A stretch of 64,000 nt of DNA. Origin: Gari tellinella (taxonomy: Eukaryota > Mollusca > Bivalvia > Cardiida > Psammobiidae). The first letter of the stretch is position 1; each line of letters starts with the position of its first letter. This document shows positions 59,001 through 62,260 of the stretch, piece after piece. The position numbers and the translations under genes were made by a program. The DNA is taken from NCBI GenBank assembly GCA_922989275.2, contig OV277874.1, positions 14,992,154 through 15,056,153 on the forward strand. The letters are read 5' to 3'. The notes beneath the pieces are model-generated. The model saw nothing but the letters and a program-made list of their open reading frames with translations. It was not told the origin of the DNA and did no database searches.

Positions 59001-61694
59001 AATCGTCATTAACGTCATGATAGTACCGAGAAGACTGTTGGATAAAGAAGAAACTACGAAAGCCCCGTGATGACATTCCATACTCCTACAGCGCTCCCTC
59101 TCTACAAAGACAACCAATGGGAGACACTGATTGTGTGCGTTGTACGGAGGGAGTCGTTATAGAGAGGGAAAATTGGTTTACATTTGCAAACAGCTTTAAT
59201 CCAGATCAGACGCCGCGTTACGTCTGATATGGATTCAAGCTGTTTGTCACTCATCATTAAGTATTTATCTGTCAAAATGTCGAATATGTAATTTTGAGAA
59301 AAACAGCAGACGACATCTTTAAGCAGACGATATTACAGCAGTCAAAGCGTTAGACATAATTGTCCTGTAAGGGAACTGTGACAAACGTCGTTGTAAGGAG
59401 GGAATCGTTGTTGGGAGGGCCGTTGTAGAGAGGGAGCGCTGTACTTCCAACTTCCGGAAGTCAGGACATGGAACTTGGAAGTTGGAACATGGAACATTGT
59501 TGAAAGTTGGAACTATATAGAAAAGGCTTTCGTAAGAAACATTTAAATTCATTTTTTTTCAACGCAAAATTGAAAGTGAGTGTTTTACCCATTTACCGCC
59601 ATACTGTCCTCGGCTACAATATTGTTGTCTGTAATGTCGTTTAAAGATTTTAGACAGAATAACTGAAGGAATTTCGAAACGAATGTCAAACAGTTTGAAT
59701 TAAGAAATAATCTATGTTCTACCGTTGTGAAACGGTATATTACAACGGTTGGGAGTTGTGGTGCGCAGGAATTGACCACGAAGGCCGAAGGCCTGAGTGG
59801 TCAATTCCTGCGCACCACAACGACCGACCGTTGTTAAATAGAGGATATTGTATGAGTGCTCATTATTTATCATTTTTAATAAACGAGTTGACTAAAATAA
59901 TATGACGCGAGCCTTGGCGAGCGTCATATTCATTTTAGTCAACGAGTTTATTAAGAATGATAAATAATGAGCACGAATGTGATATTCTATTTATCATTTA
60001 ACAAGTTTAAGCACCTATAAAAATAATTGAAGCCGTAGTTTGTAGACCCTCCGCTATATAGAATTCCCGCCAAACGTTACGTTGTTTACGTTAACGTCAT
60101 ATTAAATGACGTCATCTGGCGTCCCGCTACATGCAGCGCTTGTGGACGAACAAGTTGGGCCGGAGCCCAAAAAACGATATTCCGCTAGTGGATTACGATA
60201 TTTATACAATCGCTTTATGCAACTCCCAGACCGCAAATTATGTGATAAATACCGTTTCACAACGGTAGAACATAGTTTTTTTTTTTTTTTAACATGACTA
60301 GATTAAAGGAAATTCATTAGAAAGGAAATCAAATGTTCCATATGTATTTCCTCAGCGGTTTCAGTTTTTCGATCGAATAACTTTTTCCGCGGCATTACAA
60401 GAATCTAACACCCAAAAGCATGTTTACATTTACCGATCCACAATCTGGCATAGAACAAACATTACATGAAACAAGACAGAAGAATGGGAAAATTACAGTA
60501 ACATGACTGGTTAAAAGTATATGGTCTTTACGGGCTATATGAATAACGTAAGAGTTTTCAAAAACATAACGTATGAATGCATGACGTCATGTCACGTCAT
60601 TTAACCGCGGGAGGAGCGGGGTAGAGAAGAGCGTTGTAAAACGTCTCAGGTATACCACGATGAGCTTGTTCTATTTTTATAGTGACCAAAACGCGTTTCA
60701 TGCTAGAATAATCCATTAACGACGTTTTACGCGGCGTCTGATCTGAATCCAATCTGTTTGATAAGTCAACTTCAGTGGACTACGGAGGAGAAAGAGTTAA
60801 AGCCACCAACTTGCTGAGACTCATACAGTTCAAAAAGTACTTTTATAAGGATAAACCGTGTTTAACTAGAGCATTATTCAATGTTACGGTTTGTAAATAA
60901 TGAGTATATAATTATCACTTGGGTTGAATGGATTAATACTAATTGAAATAAATTCGAAACTCGATACTTCGAACTCACTTAAATCCACCTTACCAGTATT
61001 TCATTTCGATAACTCGATCTCGCTTAAGTCGAACATACTCGTATTTCAAAGTTAAAACGTGACTAAGCCATGTTTTAACTTTCAAATATGGGTGTATTCG
61101 AACTAACGCGAGCTCGAATTATCAAGTTTTGTACCTTATCAAGTTCAACATCCTTCAGTTCAGTGACGTCTTCTTTCAACATGAAGACAGGAATTCTTTT
61201 GAAGTGGTCCCTTTTCTGCTGAATGGTAGCTGAGTAGTTTACTGATCTGGATACTATTTGTACGGTTAGTTTGACGGGCTGGTCTGTAGAATAGGATCCG
61301 TCGGATACACGATTTACCTCTACATGTGCTGAAAATATCAAATCAAAGGCTTTATTTTTTGTCCATTAACCCTTTCATGATCAAATTTATCGAGAGGTTT
61401 TACCCCTTCGCCGCCATATTGTCGTCTGCTTCAAATATTGTTGTCCGTATTAAAAGTGAGATTTAAGGCAGACGTTATTTTAAAACAAGCGGCAGTTTTG
61501 ATCCTGATTAGGTGCAGCGTTACGCGGCGTCTGATCAGGACCAAAACTGTTTACAAATTCGCTTTATGACTTCATTGAGAGTGAAAGAGTTAAAGGTTTC
61601 AAGGATGGATGAGTTATAATAACTTCCTACCTTTTTCTTTCTCCGGCGTAGTGCTACACAATGATATTAAAACACATGTCATTAAAATCCTCAT
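20384..61694 (-). CDS. ADAMTS-like metalloprotease with sushi and cadherin repeats, 16-exon gene (whole span)
   Basis: Sixteen minus-strand exons bounded by AG/GT join in one frame: 64+194+84+130+109+160+169+127+125+215+181+270+354+235+107+326 = 2850 nt, 949 residues plus stop. Domains by residue: signal peptide 1-15; Cys-free propeptide to about 170; furin-type RDKR 171-174; M12B catalytic domain about 175-410 with HELAHSLGAKHD at 341-352; disintegrin-like and ADAMTS-type Cys-rich region about 440-520 without a thrombospondin type 1 repeat; two CC modules 520-600; two sushi domains 610-727; cadherin repeats 728-925; hydrophobic C-terminus. All catalytic residues are present, so an active secreted or surface protease acting on matrix or cell-contact proteins is inferred. 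Weakest links: the sushi-to-cadherin join (phase-compatible only) and the last exon's end. Confidence 0.75.
20765..20930. mobile_element. Worn palindromic MITE in intron 15
   Basis: AAAGCGTTTGAGATGAGTTT at the left and a diverged complement at the right (CTCAGCGCAAACCTTTTATAA), with TTGATTGGTCAGATT in the middle. Relative of 12661-12797. Confidence 0.5.
21283..21389 (-). CDS. Metalloprotease gene exon 15: cadherin linker
   Basis: Acceptor TTTTATTGTAG, donor G|GTATTG. Encodes HLVIGVKDLNDPPTF, the calcium-binding linker (DxNDPPxF) between two cadherin repeats, then QEYKAHI and P.PKG, the start of the next repeat. One base from the previous exon's AG completes Arg; the trailing G completes Gly with exon 16. 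Confidence 0.8.
21455..21668. mobile_element. 214-bp TTAA-type MITE, copy 2, nested
   Basis: Near-identical to 18717-18930. It lies inside an older TTAA-type element whose pieces flank it (TAACCCTTCACCAT before, TGTCTGC-rich sequence after). Confidence 0.85.
21883..23190 (+). repeat. 65-bp tandem array, about 20 units, intron 14
   Basis: Unit: GAAACCATTCCAATC, then AAATGCAAACATTAT, CATTTTCAGACGTCT and GGTAATCAGTCTATAATA. A variant unit with CAACAGATGTATGTTTCTCG occurs at about 21900 and again at about 22280, so blocks of roughly 380 bases were duplicated together. The last units (after 22990) are diverged. Confidence 0.9.
23446..23619. mobile_element. Family D MITE, diverged
   Basis: GTCGAAGCTCGATAACTTGA at the left and GTTCGAATTATTGAAATC at the right, with an inner TATTTCAAACATAAAATAT pair. 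Abuts a family B element at 23622. Confidence 0.55.
23622..23986. mobile_element. Family B MITE, complete (B5)
   Basis: CAGTGTTCCCTCTC to GAGAGGGATCGCTG, TA-flanked, with the GATCAGACGCC-type hairpin at about 23826-23892. Its right tip is about 70 bases downstream of exon 14's donor. Confidence 0.8.
24060..24294 (-). CDS. Metalloprotease gene exon 14: first cadherin repeat
   Basis: Acceptor ACTAACTTTCAG, donor AAAAG|GTATG. Encodes VSVVENSDPSTF at the repeat start, FSLVSTSGPGFSV, SGVVTSRLNVTLNYE and YRLLVEATC, matching the ends of cadherin strands (N.T.LDYE....Y.L.V.A). N-glycosylation site NVT. It starts two bases into a codon, compatible with exon 13's single trailing base. Confidence 0.75.
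24427..25450 (+). repeat. 54-bp minisatellite, about 14 good units plus decayed ones, intron 13
   Basis: Unit AATGCAAACGACAATGTCTT, TAATAGACAACGTTCG, TTGACGCTGTATATATCT. Because 54 is a multiple of three, long frames stay open on both strands (plus strand to 25196 with the 18-residue period NANDNVFNRQRSLTLYIS). Units alternate between TTTAATAGAC and TTTCAAAGAC, and CGAC and CTAC versions. It lies in an intron of the minus-strand gene with no start context or splice signals of its own. Confidence 0.85.
25477..25830. mobile_element. Family B MITE, complete (B6)
   Basis: Opposite orientation to B1: CAGCGCTCCCTCTC to GGGAGGGAGCACTG, TA-flanked, hairpin at about 25573-25637 with centre CGCCGCGTCACGCGGCG. 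Confidence 0.8.
25970..26362. mobile_element. Worn family A MITE fused to a large inverted repeat
   Basis: 25970-26181 is a family A copy with most of its hairpin deleted. Its right end then pairs with an inverted copy at 26342-26362. Between them, 26219-26317 is a 99-bp near-perfect palindrome with TTAA at both tips and centre TTGCCTGTTACAGGCAA. The whole of 26166-26362 can fold into one long hairpin. Confidence 0.7.
26615..26968 (-). CDS. Metalloprotease gene exon 13: two sushi (CCP) domains
   Basis: Acceptor TGTTCTTATAG, donor A|GTAAGTATTC. Domain 1 starts ECPDVSPPTNGRV and has FLCNQGYSLIG, VCATPGSW and PKC; domain 2 starts GCREIHP and has FACRHNLTLIG, VCQNDTRW and PRCG. Each has the four Cys and the Trp of a complement-control module. 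Both edges are phase 1, as is usual for sushi exons. Such modules normally mediate protein binding. Confidence 0.85.
26992..27349. mobile_element. Family B MITE 21-24 bases upstream of exon 13 (B7)
   Basis: CAGTGCTCCTTCTC to GAGAGGGGGCGTTG, TA-flanked, with the GATCAGACGCC hairpin at about 27186-27253. In gene orientation its tip is only some 20 bases before the exon 13 acceptor, so any branch point further upstream lies in MITE sequence. Confidence 0.8.
27350..27743. other. Intron 12 spacer with repeat relics
   Basis: Fragment of a TTAA-type end (TACCCCTTCACTGCC at 27382) and half-hairpin, then CAAATCAAATCAAATC at 27632-27647, which resembles a minus-strand retrotransposon tail. Confidence 0.45.
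27744..27899. mobile_element. Family D MITE
   Basis: CAGTTGAAACTCGATACTAC to GTAGAATCGAGTTTTTATTG, TA-flanked (27742-27743, 27900-27901). Non-coding pogo-like element. Confidence 0.75.
27968..28237 (-). CDS. Metalloprotease gene exon 12: two CC (PLAC/ShKT-like) modules
   Basis: Acceptor TCGATTGTAG, donor CAG|GTCTG. Two similar Cys-rich stretches: VCPLGDQAG...C...C...ECCKTC and VCEFGDKGDNC..VDC...FRRCCETC. The C...C...C....CC..C pattern resembles PLAC or ShKT modules found at the C-termini of ADAMTS and astacin proteases; I cannot decide between them. Phase 1 at both edges, like exon 13. Confidence 0.75.
28385..28607. mobile_element. Family D MITE with duplicated inner motif
   Basis: AACTTTGATATCTCGAACTC to GAGATATCGAAGTTCG. 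The inner AAAGTTAAAACGTGGC / GCCACGTTTTAACTTT palindrome is followed by an extra copy of one arm (28486-28513). Confidence 0.65.
28901..29415. mobile_element. GC-rich terminal-repeat element
   Basis: Inverted tips CGCTCACATTTGCT and AGCAAATGTGAGCG, with subterminal CGGCCGCACGG and GCCGTACGGC repeats. An internal copy of the left tip lies at 29009. The CpG-rich ends stand out from the AT-rich surroundings. No transposase. Confidence 0.7.
29453..29850 (+). mobile_element. Family A element with nested TTAA-type MITE
   Basis: Outer family A sequence (CAGTGGAAAATATG at 29453; CAACGAAACGGAAACG after the insert; a worn hairpin at 29778-29845). The insert at 29481-29692 is a 212-bp TTAA-type MITE with the GATCAGACGCCGCG hairpin, sitting at the same TTTAA as the insert at 18170. 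Confidence 0.75.
30126..30306 (-). CDS. Metalloprotease gene exon 11: ADAMTS-type Cys-rich domain
   Basis: Acceptor TATATGTTCCAG (phase 0), donor A|GTAAGTGC. Encodes NGNFSDICRSVPC, then ASEGLKCGPTHSCHLGKCE, matching the C..L.C ... DGT.CG....C..G.C signature after the disintegrin-like region of ADAMTS proteases. N-glycosylation site NFS. No TSP1 motif precedes it. Confidence 0.85.
30307..30961. other. Intron 10 sequence, nothing recognised
   Basis: AT-rich without tandem repeats, hairpins or coding exons that I can support. Confidence 0.4.
30962..31207 (-). mobile_element. Family A MITE, complete
   Basis: TA-flanked (30960-30961, 31208-31209), full inverted ends and hairpin, reverse orientation. 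Confidence 0.85.
31313..34158 (-). pseudogene. Retrotransposon RT and RNase H part
   Basis: Reverse transcriptase blocks in order: SPGADGVTNEML, YRPISLTSCVGKTMERIV, LQRAFDKVW, GVPQGGVLSPTLF and the catalytic LYADDLVLW. RNase H follows with IYTDGSATN, LFTDALSVLQAL and HCGVPGNEAADKLA, then a Cys/His finger CPCGEEEQTVEHIL. Uninterrupted to the stop at 31313, but separated from the endonuclease by a frameshift, so this copy is probably unable to move alone. Confidence 0.85.
34150..35136 (-). pseudogene. Retrotransposon APE-type endonuclease part
   Basis: ATG at 35136. Motifs: HWNAEGVSNKK, CCIQETHLK, NVYSPND, VGDFNSHSQSWG and GSDHRPI, covering the metal-binding and catalytic residues of APE-type endonucleases. 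The frame is lost near 34155 (AAAGACTTAACACAAG), after which the homologous reading continues one base away. Confidence 0.8.
35808..37300 (+). repeat. 145-bp satellite, 11 units, built from MITE sequence
   Basis: Units start GTGTAAACACGCTGTT and include AAATACACTCTATGTTAC, GAAGCACAACTATACAATAA, a mini-hairpin TTGGGTCCTGACCCAAAC and GACGTCATTGAGAGTGAAAG. Spacing of CTGTTGGG is 144, 146, 146, 145, 141, 133, 147, 146, 144 and 148. The unit's GAAAGGGTTTAAA end and hairpin match a TTAA-type element whose left end (TTTACCCCTTCACCG) is at 35651. Confidence 0.9.
37305..37550 (+). mobile_element. Family A MITE, complete, at the array edge
   Basis: TA-flanked, forward, inserted in the last 145-bp unit (host CAACTATACAATAA is cut at TATA). 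Confidence 0.85.
37588..37869 (+). mobile_element. Family A relic
   Basis: CAATGGAGAAGACACGATTA to GGAATAACGTCTTCTCCGCTG, with half the hairpin (GATCAGACGCCGAG at about 37741). Confidence 0.55.
38143..38327. mobile_element. Family D MITE near exon 10 donor
   Basis: CAGTTAAACTTCGATATC to GATATCAAAGTTCGACTG, TA-flanked. The right tip is about 23 bases into intron 10 from the exon 10 donor. Confidence 0.75.
38351..38565 (-). CDS. Metalloprotease gene exon 10: end of M12B domain, disintegrin-like start
   Basis: Acceptor GTTGTTTCAG, donor AAGG|GTATGAG. Encodes RRWFFSPCSRLYF..Y...LDS....CL, the conserved C-terminal part of reprolysin domains, then YYCETLVGSGSVLLR, which matches the first Cys of the ADAMTS disintegrin-like region. 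Ends on a whole codon, in phase with exon 11. Confidence 0.85.
38590..38935. mobile_element. Hairpin MITE, copy 2 of the CATGAGT family
   Basis: Same arms and same GCGAGCCTTGGCGAGC loop (38671-38686) as 661-1035, and the same 3' extension ending near GTAGTTATGTGAGAAAA. A family A relic (38936-39155) follows directly. Confidence 0.7.
39599..39723 (-). CDS. Metalloprotease gene exon 9: third zinc ligand and Met-turn
   Basis: Acceptor TTACTCTTCAG; donor taken as A|GTAGGT because it alone keeps frame with exon 10 (A|GTGTTC would also keep phase but drops conserved length). Encodes LGAKHDGD, completing HELAHSLGAKHD, then AACRTDDGYIMKS, the Met-turn of metzincins. Confidence 0.8.
39753..40215. mobile_element. 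TTAA-type MITE relic with a family A MITE inserted
   Basis: Outer relic: TTAACCCTTTACCCAATAGC at 39767, then TTTACTTTTAGCCTGCTTTA after the insert. The insert at 39821-40066 is a complete reverse-orientation family A copy with TA flanks (39819-39820, 40067-40068). Confidence 0.75.
40578..40865 (+). mobile_element. Family A MITE with a duplicated left end
   Basis: 40620-40865 is a full family A copy. Just upstream, 40578-40598 repeats its first 21 bases, separated by the palindrome TGACGTCATTGGTGACGTCA. The right tip is about 48 bases into intron 8 from the exon 8 donor. Confidence 0.8.
40914..41040 (-). CDS. Metalloprotease gene exon 8: zinc-binding motif
   Basis: Acceptor CTGTATTACAG, donor CACAG|GTATG. 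Encodes GSVNTLGLTHLQSMCSN, then SIIEDHGNIAYVSLIASHELAH. The catalytic Glu and two zinc His are present. The start was chosen at 41040, not at the nearer TTTACAG, because only this acceptor joins exon 7 in frame and it adds the expected G..N.LG......CS stretch of reprolysins. Confidence 0.85.
41041..41871. repeat. ATT microsatellite and unrecognised intron sequence
   Basis: (ATT)n at 41058-41092, then the dispersed TATACCAGATTGATATAG tail, and a second ATT run at 41416-41430. No exon seen. Confidence 0.5.
42005..42690 (+). repeat. 171-bp tandem array, four units
   Basis: Units begin TTTGTTACCCCACCCACCAA at about 42012, 42184, 42356 and 42528. The first unit is part of the left inverted repeat of the 5-kb element; one inverted unit lies at the right end (46735-46775). 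Confidence 0.8.
43377..44500 (-). pseudogene. Decayed coding region of the 5-kb element
   Basis: On the minus strand, several frames carry pieces: a CDTVSAFAGKNKTRTLKLM stretch at about 44235-44300, PSPVGRGWKVVKEGE at about 43640-43690, and a C-terminal CTLPKCVCISYGLNSTNMC with an acidic tail ending at 43377. I recall a widespread family of bivalve and cnidarian repeat proteins with a GCDTxSAFxGKGK motif and a Cys-rich C-terminus. Stops and frameshifts separate the pieces, so it is not functional. Confidence 0.6.
44524..44801 (+). mobile_element. tRNA-derived SINE with 12-bp target duplication
   Basis: Box A TGGCCTAGTGG at 44535-44545 and box B AGTTCGAATCC at 44589-44599. The body ends GATATGACTGAAATACTG..AAGCGACGTAAATAAA, similar to the conserved tail domain of mollusc SINEs, then TTCAAATCAAAT. 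CCTCTGTAACCT flanks it at 44512-44523 and 44802-44813. Confidence 0.9.
45705..46520 (+). repeat. ~170-bp tandem array, about 4.5 units
   Basis: Repeated blocks GGTTGGGTGATATGG (45716, 46053, variants near 46224 and 46393), AGACGAAACGGTAAAATCTA and AAGGTCAAGGTCAA. Copies are 15-25% diverged by eye. Lies in the right half of the 5-kb element. Confidence 0.75.
46926..47345 (-). pseudogene. Non-LTR retrotransposon C-terminal fragment
   Basis: Minus-strand reading gives NWNSEHSVPFKAI, TKIRAFQYRYVMRIIP, then KFLYKCKLENSSLCDFC and HIFWECQYPRALW, the pre-finger helix and Cys/His finger at the C-terminus of L1/Tx1-like reverse transcriptases. The 5' part is gone. Confidence 0.65.
47346..47765. other. 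Intron 7 sequence, nothing recognised
   Basis: No exon, hairpin or array. A short ACCCTAACCCTAA at 47385 is too short to be telomeric. Confidence 0.4.
47766..47995 (+). mobile_element. Family A MITE with partly deleted hairpin
   Basis: Full inverted ends and TA flanks, but the left hairpin arm loses about 16 bases (GTTTGGAGC runs straight into TTACCCGGCGTC). Confidence 0.85.
47996..48640. other. Intron 7 sequence, nothing recognised
   Basis: AT-rich without supported exon or repeat. Confidence 0.35.
48641..48965. mobile_element. Palindromic MITE with CGATCTCACGAGCGC hairpin
   Basis: Nested arms ATACACATCACCAGGCGGTG..TGTTGTATTCAGC and complements meet at CACGAGCGCTTTGGTGCTCGTG (48838-48859). 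A relative with different inner arms is at 53570-53750. Confidence 0.65.
49275..49443 (-). CDS. Metalloprotease gene exon 7: M12B domain
   Basis: Acceptor TTTTTTCTTCAG (phase 0), donor GAAG|GTACAT. Encodes MSPWADLNTKI, SLKALADWSNRQ and NCDHVMGLTASNL, matching the reprolysin stretch L..F..W.......DH..L.T. that precedes the zinc-site exon. Confidence 0.8.
49444..50715. other. Intron 6 sequence, inverted pair only
   Basis: GGTCGTATTCGAATCATCGA (49889) and CCTGATTCGAATACGACCAT (50281) are inverted, with further CAACGAAAAG/GTCAACG pairs between them, suggesting an old MITE of about 415 bases. No exon. Confidence 0.4.
50716..50962 (+). mobile_element. Family A MITE, complete
   Basis: TA-flanked; tip reads CTGTGGATAATCTG at the left. 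CGCAAACGAAACGC side first, so forward orientation. Hairpin intact. Confidence 0.8.
51000..52255 (+). mobile_element. 5'-truncated non-LTR retrotransposon
   Basis: Plus-strand frame 51117-51575 encodes VPRSTSYGVYISQLIRFA, then LLKQGYRFHKFRKTFSKF and HPEFYGDVIYRLRKI, the C-terminal extension of a reverse transcriptase family common in bivalves and cnidarians. The roughly 680-base 3' UTR has a GT-rich stretch (52122-52165). Its 3' UTR recurs at 54780-54931 plus 55556-55680. Confidence 0.75.
52262..52421 (-). CDS. Metalloprotease gene exon 6: M12B domain
   Basis: Acceptor TTCTCTTTAG, donor CCCAG|GTTTG. Encodes WYTRFYTTDADDLL, ITQYYSHIVNSVDCRF and VITVLFASLYIAQ, the helix and strand after the first beta strand of reprolysin domains. 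One base completes a codon begun by exon 5. Confidence 0.8.
52490..52693. mobile_element. TTAA-type MITE relic
   Basis: TTAACTCTTTCGCTGCCC and TTACCCCTTCACCG at the left, GAGAGTGGAAGGGTTAA at the right, one hairpin arm left (CGGCGTCTGATCTGGATTC). Confidence 0.55.
52954..53199 (+). mobile_element. Family A MITE, complete
   Basis: TA flanks, forward, hairpin with GATCAGACCCCGGG in one arm (one mismatch). Confidence 0.85.
53345..53510. mobile_element. Family D MITE, diverged
   Basis: Inner TATTTCAAAGTTAAAACATG and outer GCTCGATAGACATG pieces; right side CTTAATCGCTTGAACCC. Ends worn. Confidence 0.45.
53570..53750. mobile_element. Palindromic MITE with TTTGGCGGAAATAGCC hairpin
   Basis: ACACATTACCAGTTG at the left pairs with CAACTGGTAATGTGT at the right; inner arms GACGATTTTGGCGGAAA and GCGTCTTGGCGC centre. 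Outer arms resemble 48641-48965. Confidence 0.65.
54044..54289 (+). mobile_element. Family A MITE, complete
   Basis: TA flanks (54042-54043, 54290-54291), forward orientation, hairpin intact. Confidence 0.85.
54450..54512 (-). pseudogene. Truncated duplicate of exon 5
   Basis: Minus-strand reading gives MQLYEVELWLALDYSIYQ followed by GTAAGATA, against QVQLYEVELCLALDYSIYK plus GTAAGAAT in exon 5. The splice phase is the same, but the acceptor side is lost: a TTAA-type MITE starts at 54513. Lies in intron 5. Confidence 0.75.
54513..54765. mobile_element. TTAA-type MITE with AAAGCAGAATGCGCC hairpin, complete
   Basis: TTAACCCATTACC to GGGGAAAAGGGTTAA, hairpin at about 54560-54634 around TTAGG. 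Cuts off the duplicate exon. Confidence 0.8.
54932..55555. mobile_element. Terminal-repeat element inside a GT microsatellite
   Basis: CGTTTGTATTACATGCGTTA at the left is mirrored imperfectly by GAACGTTTGCAATACAAACG at the right. Repeated GAGGACTTG/GAGTCCTCG inside. Both flanks are the GT-rich 3' UTR of the retroelement described at 51000, which it splits. Confidence 0.6.
55695..55803 (-). CDS. Metalloprotease gene exon 5: furin site and start of the catalytic domain
   Basis: Acceptor TTTTATTTCAG, donor AAAAC|GTAAGAA. Encodes FPTRDKRQVQLYEVELCLALDY: the RDKR furin-type cleavage site is followed directly by the VQLY first strand of M12B domains. Cleavage there would release the mature enzyme. 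Confidence 0.85.
55804..57073. other. Intron 4 sequence with a retrotransposon tail
   Basis: No exon seen. CAATAAAATTTGAATTGAATTGAATTG (56850-56875, read in parts) is a polyadenylation-like signal plus TTGAA tail of a truncated plus-strand non-LTR copy. A weak GATCAGAGGG-type hairpin lies at 56550-56595. Confidence 0.45.
57074..57315. mobile_element. TTAA-type MITE with GAGGGCTCC hairpin
   Basis: TTAACCCTTTCAGCCC at the left; right tip AGGGTTGAAAGG with TTAA worn to TATA. Same element as the insert at 18170-18411 in the other orientation. Confidence 0.7.
57362..57729. mobile_element. Family B MITE, complete (B8)
   Basis: CAGTGCTCCCTCTT to GAGAGGGAGTGCTG, TA at the right. Hairpin at about 57468-57533. 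The right tip is about 38 bases into intron 4 from the exon 4 donor. Confidence 0.8.
57768..57897 (-). CDS. Metalloprotease gene exon 4: propeptide
   Basis: Acceptor CTTCTACTTTCAG (phase 0), donor GCAG|GTAAAATT. Encodes EGYFYFNGAYHTITRHSYSD, a typical propeptide segment of ADAMTS-like proteases, then KAWTNYHNDA. No Cys. The acceptor tract resembles the arm of a GCAGAATG hairpin MITE. Confidence 0.75.
58066..58475. mobile_element. Long inverted repeat, intron 3
   Basis: Arms of about 150 bases: TTTTACGGTAAAATGATTAC..GTTGGATGCGTTTTATTATA at the left and complements at 58425-58465; inner ATAGATGGCTC and CATTACATTTTATC pairs. The centre near 58230-58300 is unpaired. No second copy seen. Confidence 0.65.
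58639..58884 (-). mobile_element. Family A MITE inserted in a TTAA-type relic
   Basis: Complete reverse-orientation copy. Flanks TTTCAAAACTA and GAAACAGG rejoin at TA to match TTCAAAACTAGAAACAGGC in the intact element at 9506-9757. Confidence 0.85.
58951..59034 (-). CDS. Metalloprotease gene exon 3: propeptide
   Basis: Acceptor TTTATCCAACAG, donor GTG|GTAAGTC; 28 whole codons. Encodes RYYHDVNDDSLFYIRVSKDQ. Only this frame is open. Small and without a diagnostic motif, but signals and phase fit both neighbours. Confidence 0.65.
59089..59441. mobile_element. Family B MITE, complete (B9)
   Basis: CAGCGCTCCCTCTC to GAGAGGGAGCGCTG, TA-flanked. The hairpin has lost part of one arm (GACGCCGCGTTACGTCTGATA). 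Starts 54 bases upstream of exon 3 in gene orientation. Confidence 0.8.
59712..60275. mobile_element. Terminal-repeat element with two internal hairpins
   Basis: CTATGTTCTACCGTTGTGAA at the left is perfectly mirrored at 60249-60275. Hairpin 1 (59748-59840) has GTGGTGCGCAGGAATTGACC arms; hairpin 2 (59855-59990) has GTTGACTAAAATAATATGAC arms and the loop GCGAGCCTTGGCGAGC. No coding region. Confidence 0.75.
60276..60950. other. Intron 2 sequence, nothing firm
   Basis: One half-hairpin (GCGGCGTCTGATCTGAATCC at 60731) shows a decayed MITE. No exon. Confidence 0.4.
60951..61131. mobile_element. Family D MITE abutting the exon 2 donor
   Basis: Left end after TA at 60949-60950 (AATTCGAAACTCGATACTTC); right end ...CGAATTATCAAGTTTTG then TA at 61132-61133, which lies inside the donor GTAC of exon 2. 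Confidence 0.7.
61135..61328 (-). CDS. Metalloprotease gene exon 2: propeptide
   Basis: Acceptor GATATTTTCAG, donor GATAAG|GTACAA. Encodes HVEVNRVSDGSYSTDQPVKL, VSRSVNYSATIQQ and RIPVFMLKEDVTEL. N-glycosylation site NYS. No Cys, so no cysteine switch is visible here. Joins exon 1 through one shared codon (G+CA, Ala). Confidence 0.75.
61399..61592. mobile_element. TTAA-type MITE relic, intron 1
   Basis: TTTACCCCTTCGCCGCC at the left, GAGAGTGAAAGAGTTAA at the right, hairpin with AGCGTTACGCGGCGTCTGAT. Ends worn. Confidence 0.6.
61631..61694 (-). CDS. Metalloprotease gene exon 1: signal peptide
   Basis: ATG at 61694-61692 starts MRILMTCVLISLCSTTPEKE, a short basic head, hydrophobic core and small-residue cleavage region typical of a secretory signal. 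Donor AAAG|GTAGGAAG leaves one base for exon 2. No TATA box is clear upstream. Confidence 0.75.
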
Positions 61695-61988
61695 TTTATC
61701 GACAGCACTGTCTTTAATCCCTTAAACACTAAATCTACTTATGATATGTATAAAATAGGAAAAGGTCTTTCTGTCAAGAAAATGCATTTCCGTCTAATCA
61801 GACTTCAAACTGTTTGACTTAAAAATTATAATAAGACGTCATCATTACTATTTTCAAAAATATGTAGTTGCGAATTTTTCATTGTTTTGCAAGAATATGT
61901 ATTTGCGAATTTTTTATTGCTTTCCATGGTTTCATGGAAAATAATGACTCGTTTCCAACGAGGCTCTCTCTCTCTATACGAGTATATG

Positions 61989-62260
61989 CAGTGGAGAAGA
62001 CGTTACTACTTTTTCCCGTTTTGACGCAAACGAAACACAAACGAAACGCAAACGCAATGCACTAAAATGCAGAATTTTCCAATTTTTTTTTAAAGTAAAA
62101 ACAATTCTCACGGTTTATTGTAATCTGAGTTGCAAACACTGTGGAGCCTTATCAAACGCTGGTTTACCCGGCGTCTGATCTGGCTTTAAACTGTTTGCAG
62201 TGGAAATACTATATTTAGTATAAACGCGTTTATTGGGAAAGAATAACGTCCTATTCTCTG
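61989..62260 (+). mobile_element. Family A element, diverged
   Basis: CAGTGGAGAAGACGTTACTA to GAATAACGTCCTATTCTCTG. Hairpin worn (GAGCCTTATCAAACGCTGG). Extra CGAAACACAAACGAAACGC repeat on the left side. Confidence 0.65.
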
